Shown here: positions 13,380-24,345 of the stretch, in pieces
How positions within the stretch are numbered: position 1 is the stretch's first letter
How the letters are laid out: the number at the start of each line of letters is the position of its first letter
From: Aspidiotus rigidus
Lineage: Eukaryota > Arthropoda > Insecta > Hemiptera > Diaspididae
DNA: 64,000 nt
Direction of reading: 5' to 3'
NCBI GenBank assembly: GCA_035079385.1
Contig: JAVHKY010000034.1
Span: 1,984,001-2,048,000 of the forward strand
The notes under the pieces: model-generated
Told to the model about the DNA's origin: nothing
What the model saw: only the letters and a program-made list of their open reading frames with translations
Database searches by the model: none
Program-made: the position numbers and the translations under genes

Positions 13380-13614
13380 CATTACACGTCTGCTTTTCCA
13401 TATCCGCTTCGAAACCGGCTTTACACTTACAGCCGCCGGTAGGCAAATACCATTTTCCGTCTCCCTTACAGAGGTACATCGGCGTATCCGTCTGCTCGGC
13501 ATTATCCACGCATCGTCCAATCGCCTGCTCGATCACCGTCACTTCACGCCCGGTAGGTGTGGCCGGAAAATGCGCGAAATTAATCGTTACCGCCGGACAG
13601 GTGATGTAATAAAC
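13380..13614 (-). CDS. Eph: Eph receptor tyrosine kinase, exon C (LBD end and first Cys-rich segment)
   Basis: This 235-bp internal exon encodes the end of the ephrin-binding jelly-roll domain and the start of the cysteine-rich (sushi/EGF-like) region. Seen directly: acceptor CCCAG at 13619-13615 and donor GTAAGT at 13379-13374. The translation opens VYYITCP, the Eph motif closing the ligand-binding domain, followed by NFAHFPATPTGREVTVIEQ, GRCVDNAE, YLCKGDGKW, GGCKCKAGFEA and QTCN. It enters in phase 0, joining AIK of exon B, and ends with a single G that combines with TG of exon D to give Val (phase 1). Cysteine spacing agrees with Eph receptors throughout. The exon is complete with no stop. 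Confidence 0.95.
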
Positions 13615-15305
13615 CTGGGAACACGAATGAATAATAATTCCGCTGTAGTATTAATCGTCGAAAAATTCGTACGATCTATTACAATGAATCATTCATCATT
13701 AAGAAGGAAATATAGATGTACACTTTCTTCGCACTTAATTACGACGATACGTCCAAATTTTGGATTACAGTGACTATAAGCGTAATAAATTCGAGAATAT
13801 TTCGCGCGTCTGTTTCTACATAACTGATGGATGACATTAGCGTTATAGAGTATAACGAATCTCAATTTCCACAGATGGCTCGTGTCTTCTAGTCAAGGTT
13901 GTACAGTTAGAAAGTGTTAATAAATTACGAGTGTTTTAGCACGAAGACTGACCAAAAAGAATCCACGTCCTTCATTTTGAGGTATAATTACGTTTGCCTC
14001 AGTGTACTCTACTTCATCCTTACCTCTTCTTCCTCCGAAAAAAATAAAGAGCAATAAATCTGTCGGACAGTTATGAAGTTCCTGTCATGTCATAGATTTG
14101 ACTCCAGACTTCAGTTCAAGGACGAAGGTAAAACTATAGGACAGGGGCAGGCAAGAAAATTTGCGCGTTTGTTGGAATTATCATCGACAAATTGATCCGA
14201 CTAGCGACGCCTTGAAGGCACCGAGCCAATATAAAAGGAATGCCAGTCCGAGGTGTAAACGACGCTCTTTTAAAACCTACTACGTATATAAAACGATCAA
14301 GATATTTTCAATTTCGAGAAATGTTTTTTTTTTTTTGGCGACGACGCTTCTCGCCGTCGACTTTGAAGCATCGAGATAGCAATCAAGCTATAAGCCTTTT
14401 ATGTCACGGCTGCTGTCGGCCTGAGTAGTATTTCGTCCATATAGGAACGGATTAATTAATAGCGTACCTACGGAAATTTGGTTTGCGTGGCCACTTAATT
14501 CGGTGTAGCGTGAGTATATCATGTCGTGACCGCGACGCGGATTAATTTTTCCTCGTTGGCCGGGTTGTCTTTAGTCACCATTTGCGAAAAAGGTTGACGC
14601 GGAAATTCGAGTACCTCTTATCGCGCGGTGGTCTCGTTTATATATACATAATATACTATAGAAGGCGGCGTTATTTATAAACGCGAGTTGAATGAGTCAA
14701 AGGTTGCTGGCTTGGATGGTCGCGAACCCGAAAAAGAGGTCCTCGTGAAGTTCGATTGTTGAACTTTCTACACACACGAAAGAGTCGAGGCGACCGTTAT
14801 AAATTTTTTCCTTTAAACGATGAAGTCGCACTCGAAATAGCGTTTCTGGTTGATATCGCATTGCTTGGAAAAGCACCGTCGTTGTGATGTCGAGTCGCAG
14901 CTTACGCAGGCTTTGTCGATTGAATGTAGATTCATGGGTGAGTTACAAACTAAGTGTCGTATTCAAATTCAAATTTGCACTATAATTATACCCTACAGTG
15001 GAAGGAATAATTTTGATCTTGCTTCGGACTTGTCGCGAAATCGCAGGAAGGGAATACGGTACTTCAAAAGTTTTACGGATTCATTTAAAATCTCAACAGT
15101 CAATGAATTAGACCTCTTTTTCCCTCACACATTCGGGTGCTTCAACAAAAATAAGAAAAAATGTTTTGGTGGAGCCAAATAAATATAGATCATTACAGTT
15201 GCTCGATCCAGCTACCAGTTGAGACAAAATAAAAGACATCAATCAGCTTAAACCTCTTCGTGAAGTCATCAGCTTGGACCTGCCTGTGATGTCATTAAAT
15301 TAGTA
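13615..15305. other. Eph intron B-C, next to exon C
   Basis: Ordinary CpG-rich intron. Open frames at 14161-14428 and 14850-15182 lack motifs. No repeat of note was seen before about 15.3 kb. Confidence 0.5.
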
Positions 15306-15640
15306 ACTTACTATTTATTTTTTATATCTCTCTTTTTTGGCTCGGATTCGCAGATTTCTAAATAAACTTGAGGATTCCAAGTCCAGGGAGGAAACAAACG
15401 CTGAGTACAATCCAGTACCATTATGAAATGCTAAGCCTAGTTTGTATATCGTATCATAGGCATATGCCAGGCCTAGTCCAAAAATAAAAAGTGTAAATTT
15501 CTTTGCTCTATGGAATCTTTGAGCGTTTTGTCGATACATCGATCTTGACCTTAGTCCAGTATAAGTCTAGTAAACTGTATGTTGAACTAACTAGCTTTCG
15601 GGGACTCACTCGCCCTCATCCTCGGTCAAGTATAATAAGC
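15306..15640. repeat. Dispersed CTAG/TAAGCC-rich repeat, copy 1
   Basis: This stretch shares words such as GATTCCAAGTCCA, CTCGCAGATTTCT and TGCTAAGCCTAG with 17830-18090 and 18589-18720, and in reverse with 18930-19100. On the minus strand at 15590-15627 it ends in a block with GGATGA, a GGG...CCC stem and CGAAAGC, resembling the tails of PLEs. It may be a short non-autonomous retroelement family. No coding capacity is visible. Confidence 0.5.
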
Positions 15641-15699
15641 TAACCATGCCGGCTTACTTAAAGAAGTTGCAGGGAACCTGTTCAATGGGTCGAATTGGT

Positions 15700-16560
15700 T
15701 TTGATATTGAGAATTCTTATTGAAATTGAAATCTTGGAGGGTCTCAATTTTCTGAGTCCCTTCTATCATGGTGTATATAGCTTGAAAGTGAAAATTTTTC
15801 AAAGTCCCAATCCAATAATATATTCTATGTCTTCAGAATAAAAATATTTCCAAGTCACTCTGCTGTCATCTATTAGGGCTCAAGGACCAACATTTTAACA
15901 CGAAACCTATTCTATGAGGGAGGGAAGGGGCGAAAAATTGGCCGTTTACCGTGTGATGTCCGGCCAAAACAAAAATGGTCCAAGTCCGATATCATTGGCA
16001 AAGATATTTCAAGTCCTCCTCCTATCATACATACCTCAAAGGTTGGACTTGAGAAAATTTCGACTTTCGAACAATGATATATGATAGCCGGGGACTTTGT
16101 CCAAGTCATATATTAAGGCAAGGTATATGATCGAAAAGGGACTTGGAAAAATTTCGCCCTTCGACCCTAAGACGTCACGATCTGATGACGTCAAAATGGT
16201 CTAAGTTACATCTTGGCAAAATGGTCCGAGTCCTCCTCCCATCATATATCTTGGAGGTGGGACTCGGAAAAATGTCGAGTTTCGACCCTGTGATGCCACA
16301 ATCGAAATTTTTCCAAGTCCCTTGTCATGATGCACATATCCCTAAAGATATGATAGGAAAGGAAGTTCGAAAAATTTTCATTTCTAAGCAACAGACTAAG
16401 AAAAATTTCAGATTCTTCAAGATTTTTCGATTTCAATTCTCAATACTAAAACTAATTCTATCCATAGAACGGGTTTCTTGGGGAACTGTTGTTTTTTTTT
16501 TCAAGTCCCACATATTGGGACTCGGAGAAATTTTGACCTCCCACCCTTTGACGTCTTCGA
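15700..16560. repeat. Degenerate repeats built on CAAGTCC / ACTTGGAAAAATTT
   Basis: Phrases of the type TTTTTCCAAGTCC, and their reverse GGACTTGGAAAAATTTCG, recur every 60-130 bp in both orientations, with (A/T)CATATATC and TCCTCCxATCAT between them. The same vocabulary appears at 29870-30740 and more weakly at 37490-37800, so it is a dispersed family. It encodes nothing recognisable: the frame at 16143-16676 runs from this repeat into the mitochondrial insertion and is not a gene. Confidence 0.6.
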
Positions 16561-16562
16561 TA

Positions 16563-17455
16563 TTTACGTTTTTTGAATTTAAAATGAATTTAATATATTA
16601 TAGAATTTTAATATTATTTATTTCTGATATAAAAAAATTAATAGCCTTATCAACAATAAATAATTCAAGTATTTGAATATTTGAATTTAAATTTAATGTT
16701 TAATTTAGTTAATAGAATATAATTATTTTTACGAATTTTCATCTTCTATTAATATCAATATTTTCAATAAAATTTTAAAATTATAAATAATTTAAAAAGT
16801 TATAATAATATTATTTAAAAAAAATAAAGATCTTAATTATAAAAATCTAATATTTTTATTATTAGTAGAATAATAATATTCATTTATTCAGTAATTTAAT
16901 TTTCAAAGATATTGATTTTTTTTTTTTTTAATTTGAAGTTCAATTATAAATTTTTCAACAAAATATTTCTTGAATTATATTCATTTATTTAAATTTAATT
17001 TATAAAATTCCTACATCAATTATTTAAAAAAATATTATTTACATTATTAATTTATTTTTATTTATTCATAGTTATTAGTAGATCAATTTTATTTAATTTA
17101 AACAATTTAAAATTACTAATATTCAACCTTTCTATCAATATGTAATATAAATATATTGAATATTATTAATAATAAAATTTTAATTTCAATATATTTCATT
17201 AATCTTTTGAATAAATTATATTTATATAAATATTTTATTAATTAATACATAAAGTCATTATAAAATTAATAATTTAAATAATTTCTTCATTACCATCAAT
17301 AAATATTAAAATAGATTGTACCCCTAATCAATTAAATAAAATTACCATAATAACAATATTTAAACCTTCAATTACGAGTATTTATGGCCAATGTTCGGAA
17401 ATTTGTGGAATTTATCATAGATGTATATCAGTTAAAGTGGAATTTTCTAGTTTCC
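16563..17455 (+). pseudogene. Nuclear mitochondrial insertion: cox2 3' part and probable nad5 remnant
   Basis: An abrupt block of extreme AT content starts about 16563 and ends about 17452. Its right end (about 17280-17450) reads, in one plus-strand frame, LPSINIKID, then TPNQLN, then YGQCSEICG, the order of the C-terminal cytochrome oxidase II copper region (LPSLGIKxD, PGRLNQ, YGQCSEICG). The CxxxC copper motif survives; the downstream HSFMP equivalent reads HRCIS. At the left end DIKKLIALSTINN resembles the ND5 motif D(L/I)KKIIALSTLSQ, and a following FHLL block fits its next helix. Frames contain stops, so it is nonfunctional nuclear DNA. In most insect mitogenomes nad5 and cox2 lie on opposite strands; here both read on plus, implying a rearranged source or joined fragments. 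Confidence 0.8.
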
Positions 17456-18090
17456 GCAAAACAGCGGACGGCGGGACTCCAAAATTTACGAAAGAAACCC
17501 CAATAGAACAAGGTCGCTGTAAATAAGTCAAGGATTCCTCGCAAATTTTCTGAGAGGGGAGGGAGGAGATCGTACATTTCCAATAGACTAGATGGCTGAG
17601 CTATTGGTAAGGACGTCGAAAGGAAAACCAGTCCCGAATTTGCGAATTTTTGATGGTGGATAAAGGCCCAGTGAAGACATCAACCAGTACAAACCTCCTT
17701 GTGAAGTCATCATTATCCGCTATGCCATTAGTTTGTGACGTCATCAACATTCCTCTCTTTTAACAAAAGCTTAATTGATATAATCTAGTACATTGTATGC
17801 TAAGCCTTTTTTAAGCCACTTGAGTGCTAGGGGAACTCAAACTCAGAGATCTCAGGGTTTGAGGATTCCAAGTCCATCAACGGGAAGAGGCCTAGTATAT
17901 ATACTATAAGCTAGGCTTGAGGAGCTCGAACTAGAACTCGCAGATTCCTGGATCAAATCAAGGATAAGTCCATCGACAGAGGGAAGCCTAGTACAATCTA
18001 GTATATTATATGCTAAGCCCAATTTGAGCCTAGTAGGCATAGTGTAGCATACGCATATGGTAGGCCTAGTTTAAAGCTAGTATAATCCAA
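17456..18090. repeat. Dispersed CTAG/TAAGCC-rich repeat, copy 2, with short flanking intron
   Basis: From about 17830 the sequence repeats the vocabulary of 15306-15640: GATTCCAAGTCCATC, CTCGCAGATTxCTGGATC, CTAGTATATTATATGCTAAGCC. It is interrupted at 18091 by a TTAA-flanked transposon and resumes at 18589. Between 17456 and 17830 only short GACGTCATCA-containing words are seen. Confidence 0.5.
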
Positions 18091-18094
18091 TTAA

Positions 18095-18584
18095 GGGTGT
18101 GCTTCGCCCGTTGGGAAACGCTGAAACGGTGTACGATAGGTTGCATATACACTCCCAAAATACCCTACAAGGTTCGGTATACCAGCGGTCATTACGCAAC
18201 GCTTGTCGGGTGTGCGTAGGCAATACTTCTAAGGGATGACTTCACAAAACTTCACAAAAAAGTTACTCAAAGCTCTATTTTCCGACAAATTTTCTCCGTC
18301 TTCGGAAAAGTCCAACGGAAGGCGGTATAGGAACAGAAATCCGAATTTTCGCTCCAAAAGTTTTACAATGTCAGGAAATAGACGAATTTTCGGTGATTTC
18401 GAAGTGAAGTAAAAAGCGTATGGAAGGAAATTTTTCAATTCTGCTTCAATACCGCCTCTATAATTGAACTTTTTTGAAAAACATAATATTAAAAAATTAG
18501 AAAGATCTCTTGAAAACTCGAGCAGTGAGAAACTTTTTCCGGTACCTTGTTTTTAATGCTCATTTTCAAGAGCAAAGCACACCC
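18095..18584. mobile_element. MITE with TTAA target-site duplication
   Basis: The 490-bp element is flanked by TTAA on both sides (18091-18094 and 18585-18588). The left end GGGTGTGCTTCGCCC and the right end read in reverse, GGGTGTGCTTTGCTC, form terminal inverted repeats. The interrupted repeat family resumes immediately outside. TTAA duplications are made by piggyBac and Kolobok transposases. The GGGTGTG ends do not by themselves decide between these. There is no coding potential for a transposase. Confidence 0.75.
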
Positions 18585-18588
18585 TTAA

Positions 18589-19110
18589 GGCTAGTCTAAG
18601 CCTAGCTGAAGCCTAATTTAAAACTAATATTGCGGTAAGCTAGGACTGGAAAACTCGAACTCGGCCTCGCAGATTTCTGCATAGGGTCGAGTTCCGAATC
18701 ATCAACGGAGGGAGGGGGAGAAGGCAACTCCAATAGTTTTCTTCAATATCTTGCGCGTGGACTGAAACGAAATATAGGATCCTACTCCTTTGCACCGAAG
18801 TTTCAATTTGTGATCACCCTTTCCTTCCATCTCTTTGCTTTTCTCAATGTTTTCGAGTTTACGACACGTTTATCTGTTTTAAATTATGATATACAACTGG
18901 AATTCAACAATGGCTCTACCGGCACCTCACCCACCTATTGGAAATCCGTGAGTTCGACCGGTTGATGGATGATGGACTTGGAATCGTCGAACTCTCGACC
19001 TGATCCAGAAATCCTTGAGCTCGAGTTCTCCAGTCGTTGTACACAACCTTCAAACTAGCTTTAGAATGCGGCTATGCTAGGCTTATTTTTAAAAAACTAG
19101 GATTAATTAT
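18589..19110. repeat. Dispersed CTAG/TAAGCC-rich repeat, continuation and an inverted piece
   Basis: 18589-18720 continues the copy split by the TTAA element (GCTAGGACTGGAAAACTCGAACTCG...GCAGATTTCTGC). About 18930-19100 is the same family inverted (GATGGACTTGGAATCGTCGAA, CTGATCCAGAAATCC, TTCTCCAGTC), giving an inverted-repeat arrangement. Confidence 0.45.
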
Positions 19111-20655
19111 AAGGAACTGCAAGATGCTGAGGTTCACTTTTCAGTTTCCAAGTTTTCTTCAGCGCTTCTGAACTTCTCTACGGAAAGTTGTGAACAGAAA
19201 GGCCGCGGTAATCAAATCAACTCCCAAAAGAAAGGAACAAGTGAAAAGAAGAATAAAAATCTTGAGAAAGTGAGCGTCCGAAACTCGTTTTCCTTCATTC
19301 CATTCTTCAGACTGGCACGAGTTTTTCAGCGTATTACACTTTTTTGTTCTGACATAACCTCTCCAGTCCGTTCGCTGTATGACGCCCAATTTTATGCAAC
19401 TATTTTGTACATTATCACTCATTACAAAAATAACCACATCGTTAATATTCGGTATCGAAAAATTCACTTCTTTTACAAAGAGGCACTCCATCAACGCTTC
19501 AATGCTGTTTTAATATCATCTTCAACACCATACTAGTCGTAGCTCACTCCTCTAATAGGTCCTTCATTCTAACCAGACACTGAGACGCACGTTGAATACC
19601 ATACATTATTCTACAAAATAACTAATTTTCAACATAAGATATTCTCCTTCAAAGAGTCTGCTTATTCTATCGTATAATATTTATGACTATTTAACGAGAA
19701 TATAATGAATTACCCAAACACGGTTTCGACAATGTTTTGGTATACTAGTTAATCCGTGCGTGCACGCACGGTCACATGCACGCATCGCTCTTCAAAGGCC
19801 ACGGTCAGCGAATTGAAAAAAAAAAAAACCTGCCGAACGATTCGTAAACTATGCGCATAACTCGAACTTCTCTCGATGGGAGGTATACAGAGACAGAGAC
19901 GCGTCTTGAAAATCAACTATTTTCATTATTTTACTCCCTCGTCGCGTCATCATTCCTATATTAATTAAACGAACGAGCTATGGACTGAGTTGGAATCCAT
20001 AGTACGTGTACGTAATATGATTGTGCACACTCTAAATGATGCTTATTCCACGCAGGCATGCAGTGCACTAGCACCCCTCCAAGACCCGACTCCACAGATT
20101 ACACCGAACGAATACCACGGTATAGTAAATAATATATAAAACAATCAACCGGTCTTCTCGCCATTCTGTATTTTATCCTCTCGTTATATTATGAAGCTAG
20201 TTTATGATTTCAAATTTCCGTTTTTTCTTTCCTCTTCTTATATGTGTACACAATCCATACGCGGAGTGTCTTCCTTTACAAACGAGCAGGAATTGTATTC
20301 ACCGTGCGAACACAGACATATCTATGGCTCCCCCTGGTCTTCCATAATGTGATCAATGAATGAACCAGAGATCTCATTCTGTACTATTGTACATTCGCTA
20401 TTTCATTCCTTCTGAAAGTTGATGACAGCAAAATTCTCCCGAATAATCACGGAATAAACGTCCATAAGCTACTTATGATCGGTTCTTGACGTAAGAGATG
20501 TTCGCTGCGCCTCGAAAGTGGGTAAAGACCTGGAATTGGACGGTTTGTAAATCAACGTCCTCGAATTTTTGAGTTACCTTCATCCCAGATGTGGCCGAAA
20601 ACTATTAAATCTTCTTTGGAAAAGCTTAGTCCGTTTTCAACTGGACTACAGTGCT
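19111..20655. other. Eph intron B-C, ordinary intron
   Basis: No supported gene. A 111-residue minus-strand frame at 19159-19494 has a hydrophobic stretch but overlaps an 88-residue plus-strand frame and resembles nothing known to me. A perfect GC palindrome lies at 19756-19773. Confidence 0.45.
19756..19773. repeat. Perfect 18-bp palindrome CCGTGCGTGCACGCACGG
   Basis: Self-complementary alternating purine-pyrimidine core in an AT-rich context. It could be a transposon terminus or a Z-DNA-prone site; no partner end was identified. Confidence 0.6.
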
Positions 20656-20659
20656 TAAG

Positions 20660-22095
20660 TTCGTCCTAAGGCGATTTTTCTCCAACTGGCGCTTGTGGCT
20701 AATACCAGTCTGGGTGCTAAAGCTACAACCGCCCTCCCCCTTTGTCCATTCTGTAGACCACCTATGACGGGATCCTCAGGTCAATACCCTCAGCTACCAA
20801 GATCCTGTAGTTCCCACCTTCAGCAATGCCCAGCTCTAGCTCCACTCCAAACTTTTAATAGTTATTTATTATACAAGCGACAAGCGGAAAGCAAGTGTTG
20901 GGAATGTAACGAGTGTAAACGCCACTTCAACCGCGACGTTTTATTCACATGGGTATAAACTAATGGGTGGTACACCAGTGCAGTGCACCACTCAGAGCGC
21001 TTCAAGAGAAAAGAATCCGTTTCTCTTGAGCTTCTTAGAAGTAACTGCATGAATAAAAACCATCATGTTTCCATTACATTTTTTGGAAAATAATAATCAT
21101 ATCTTGTGTATGCATCCATAGATAGACCAATATTATGACTACCTACTAACCATTAAGCATCCTACATAGCTTCACCATAAGCTTTTAAAACTAATTATTT
21201 GGGTGGTGCAGCAGAGCAGTGCATTACCCAGGAAGAACTAAGAGAAACACATCCATTCCTTGTAAGCCTTTTATGAACAACTTCATAGATCAAAAACCAT
21301 GTTTGCATTGAATTTTATGAAAAATGCTGATCATATCTATCCTATGGTCTGCATTATTTTTGGGGATGGAACCAACCACACTTTTAGTGCCAGAAGTGGA
21401 ATATGATCCGTATATCCAGTCTTATATTCAAAAATCAATTTTGAGCCCCAAAATATAGCAAATCAATATAAACATACTGATTGCAATCTTGATAGCGGCT
21501 AATTGCAATCTGAATACCAACTGTATTCTTATATGTGTATGCATCTCCAGACCAATTATCAATGCTAACCCATTGGTATCGTCTGCTAAACAGCCTTGTT
21601 TCAGGTACCAATATTTCACTCCCTTACAGACTGCTTTTTCAGTGACACCCCTCCTTAGCTCCACTACAAATTTTGAAAAATGGTGCACCACCCACAAATA
21701 GCTGAAAGAAAATAATTTATTTCTCTCGAGTGTCCCATAATCAACTTTATAAATAGAAACTCTGTTTGCACAGCATCTTTCCGAATATATGCACGTGCCG
21801 ATTGATTATGACTGCTAATCTTTTGGTATTCTCAGATCACCACACGCAGCTACCAACATTTCATTCGCTCCTTCCAGCTCCAGTACAAACTTTCAAAATC
21901 AATTATCTGGTGGTGCATTAGTGCGGTGCAGTGCATCACCCGGGAAGATCTGAGAGGAGAGGATTCATCCTTCTTGTACCTCCTACCACCAACTTCATAA
22001 ATAAAAACTCAGTTGGTATTGCATCTTCTGGGTAATACTAATCATATCCAAGAGTATGCGTATCTCACTAAATTGCTCACTCAATGAGTCTCCAA
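20660..22095. repeat. Degenerate tandem array (~230-270 bp units) with palindromic GGTGGTGCA boxes
   Basis: Recurrent blocks appear in the same order: a box like GGGTGGTACACCAGTGCAGTG (20966), GGGTGGTGCAGCAGAGCAGTG (21201), GTGCACCACCCA (21684) and GGTGGTGCATTAGTGCGGTG (21910). Each is followed by an AGAGxxAxxxATTCxTTxxCTT segment, then (A)TAAATAxAAACTCxGTTTGCA, then (C)TGCTAAxCxxTTGGTAT. The boxes can fold on themselves (GGTGGTGCA...TGCATCACC). Four to five diverged monomers are present. No open frame of note follows the array. Confidence 0.55.
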
Positions 22096-23323
22096 AGTTC
22101 AATCTTCCTCCACCCATCACTCATTACCTCCCCATGGCGAGAAATACTTCTATTGGTTGTTGATTAAACTCCCTATGTACGTAACAGCCTGGAGCAGCTA
22201 CAGAGATGCTCCCAAAAAAATCATTTCAACTATTCATCCTTTCAAATAGTTAAAGCTTTCTGTAGAAGCTAGCAAAATTCTCGAATTTGCCAGAAAATAT
22301 CCATCCATGATCGCTACAACCAAAGAATTTATATCTCCATCAAACTTTTCAAGTTTTCTATCAAGGGTTCAAACGTCAAATTGACGACAGCGGCGTTAGA
22401 ACGTTATCGGATTTAGTGTAAAGGATTACCTTCTCTTGTTTCACATACAAAATAGCCAATTATAATTTTTTTTTTTCTCTCCTCCAGTTTGAAAACCGTG
22501 GCCGGTAAATTCGTGTTTCGCGAATAAATTTTGCACGGATAAACGCTCAAAAACTGCAATATATCGCGACAGCCATTCAACCTAGCGCGACTAATTAGCC
22601 CGAAATGAATTACTATCGAGAAAAAAAAAGGCGAAGGAATTTCAGTTCCCTCATTCCACAGCCCACAAGTTTATACCCAGGCACCACCTGATCTCTCGCA
22701 ATTAGCTCGCTCCAAAATACGGTAATATCTGTCGAATTTATGGTCGCGCGAAGGTTATTCGATAGGGCCTAATTCATTTTCATTAAATTGTAAAAAAGAA
22801 ACAACCGGGCAAACCTGAAAAATATAAATTGCGGTGTATCAACGTTAATATTGCCCAAACTCGCTATTAATTCGCAAACTCTTACAAAGTTGTCTTCGCG
22901 TCCGAATGCATTCGCGAGAAATTTGAATATCGTTGACGCGCGTCGTAAATTTGCTAGAAAATTTACAACATTTTCTTCGTTCGTTTTAGGTATCGCGACG
23001 ACGTCCATTTTTCGTGCACTGTTGAGAAATTTTCTCTCGCGTTCCTCTTTGACAAGCGACGACTAACGGACACAATTTTATTACATGACGCGCGCCAACT
23101 CGGTAATTTATTTAATATTTTACAATTCATTATAAGAAGAACTAAAACAACGACTACTAACTGGAAAAAAATTCTTGAAACGAACGAAAATCGTCACGAC
23201 CTATTAAAAAAGTTTATTTGGTCGTTTATAGTTCGAGATGACTTTGCCAGGTCGTCCTATTATTCATTTTCATCTACGGAAGCGAATATCGGGCCTATTT
23301 AATTTTCATAAATCGAAACTTAC
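22096..23323. other. Eph intron B-C, next to exon B
   Basis: After about 22.35 kb the sequence becomes CpG-rich ordinary intron up to the exon B donor (GTAAGT on the minus strand, 23323-23318). The overlapping frames at 22769-23066 on both strands are not genes. Confidence 0.5.
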
Positions 23324-23469
23324 CTTGATGGCGAGCAGCGAAATGCACGCGCCCTGATCTCGAAACGCGAAATACACTCCCTTTTTGGTCACCGGAATAG
23401 ATTTGACTTCGGTATTAATGATCACTTCGCTGTTGGTATTGAATCGGCCCTCACCGGCTGCAATGCGAC
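23324..23469 (-). CDS. Eph: Eph receptor tyrosine kinase, exon B (ephrin-binding domain, C-terminal part)
   Basis: This 146-bp internal exon completes most of the ephrin-binding domain. Seen directly: acceptor TTCGCAG at 23476-23470 and donor GTAAGT at 23323-23318. Translation gives RIAAGEGRF, then INTEVKSIPV, then KKGVYFAFRDQGACISLLAI; the last block is the conserved Eph core strand usually reading GFYLAFQDxGACxxL. Its cysteine is known in the family to pair with the first cysteine of the preceding exon. The exon opens with GT, completing a Gly codon begun by G in exon A (phase 1), and ends exactly on AAG in phase 0, joining VYY in exon C. No disruptive change is seen. Confidence 0.94.
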
Positions 23470-23750
23470 CTGCGAAGCAAAAGAAGAATTTCAAATATTT
23501 TACTCGAATATTCAATTCGACGACGGGACCGCATAATAATTTGACGAGCGCATTATTATATTTTATGCACCTCGCGACGATAATAAAATTTACAAGAAAA
23601 TGCGCTTCGCGGTTGATGATAATATTATACGAATCGCGTCGATTTTTCAAATCGCCTATAAACGAAGCAATATCGATTAACTAAATGTTCTAGCAATGTA
23701 AGAAAGAGAGAGAAAGAGATTTCTTTGGTCACAATTCGAATACGAGTCTC
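23470..23750. other. Eph intron A-B, next to exon B
   Basis: Ordinary intron with the exon B branch/acceptor region. Open frames on both strands are shadows of the exon and its flank. Confidence 0.45.
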
Positions 23751-23754
23751 TACT

Positions 23755-24345
23755 TCGGCGTTTCAACTTTCGAGACCATCTCACTTCGTACCAAAGCGAG
23801 TGACTTTCCTGCAGTTTCATTCATCTTATACTTGGCAAGTATGATGTTCCCTTCTTGATCCACATTCTGAAATTTAAGATGGCATTCCATCTGAATCGTC
23901 AACCTTTTTTAACTGGGAACATCTTGTGTATCTTCTTTGACTAGAAAGCACACGATAGCAGGACGGACGCTGTGCCGAAGGCCGAGGGAAGGTCATTCGT
24001 TTTCACAACTACGCAAATAAAATTGTACATCTTGAGTTTCTGTACCTCTCTGGGATCTGCACCTCCGGGATGAGCCTGCCACATGATCACAGCGCTGTTA
24101 CGACGGGTCTAAAGAGGGCCCACTTCAGTCTGCCCGATGGAGAGATCTCTCTCGATACTGTCCATTTCGCACTTAGGCAGATCCATGGTAAAATATTTCT
24201 GTAAGGTGATACTCTGAAGAACTAATTATGTTTTCAGGCTCGCCCACTCAAAGCTCGAAGGTAGACCGGCGACTTCCACTTTCAGGGCACTCTTCGACAA
24301 CCAATCCACGCCTGTCCTTCTTATAGGCACTGAGCAGTTCTACAG
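23755..24345 (-). pseudogene. Unidentified protein-coding remnant(s), minus strand
   Basis: Minus-strand translation gives stop-free, protein-like stretches in different frames. They include NVDQEGNIILAKYKMNETAG followed by KSLALVRSEM (about 23760-23880), RNSAVIMWQAHPGGADPREV (about 24050-24110), and KCEMDSIERDLSIGQTEVGP (about 24125-24185). Frames shift and stops intervene, so it is broken. Base composition is more balanced than in the flanking intron. I do not recognise the family. It may be a processed pseudogene or a transposon fragment; chance is not excluded. Confidence 0.35.

Noticed and set aside
13183..13773. 196-residue plus-strand open frame
   Set aside because: It is antisense to Eph exon C and its flanks; the conserved reading is on the minus strand with proper splice sites.
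16143..16676. 177-residue plus-strand frame
   Set aside because: It joins a low-complexity repeat to the mitochondrial insertion; only its last part has meaning, as an nad5-like remnant.
19159..19494. 111-residue minus-strand frame with a hydrophobic segment
   Set aside because: Open on both strands and unlike any family I know; no splice or promoter support.
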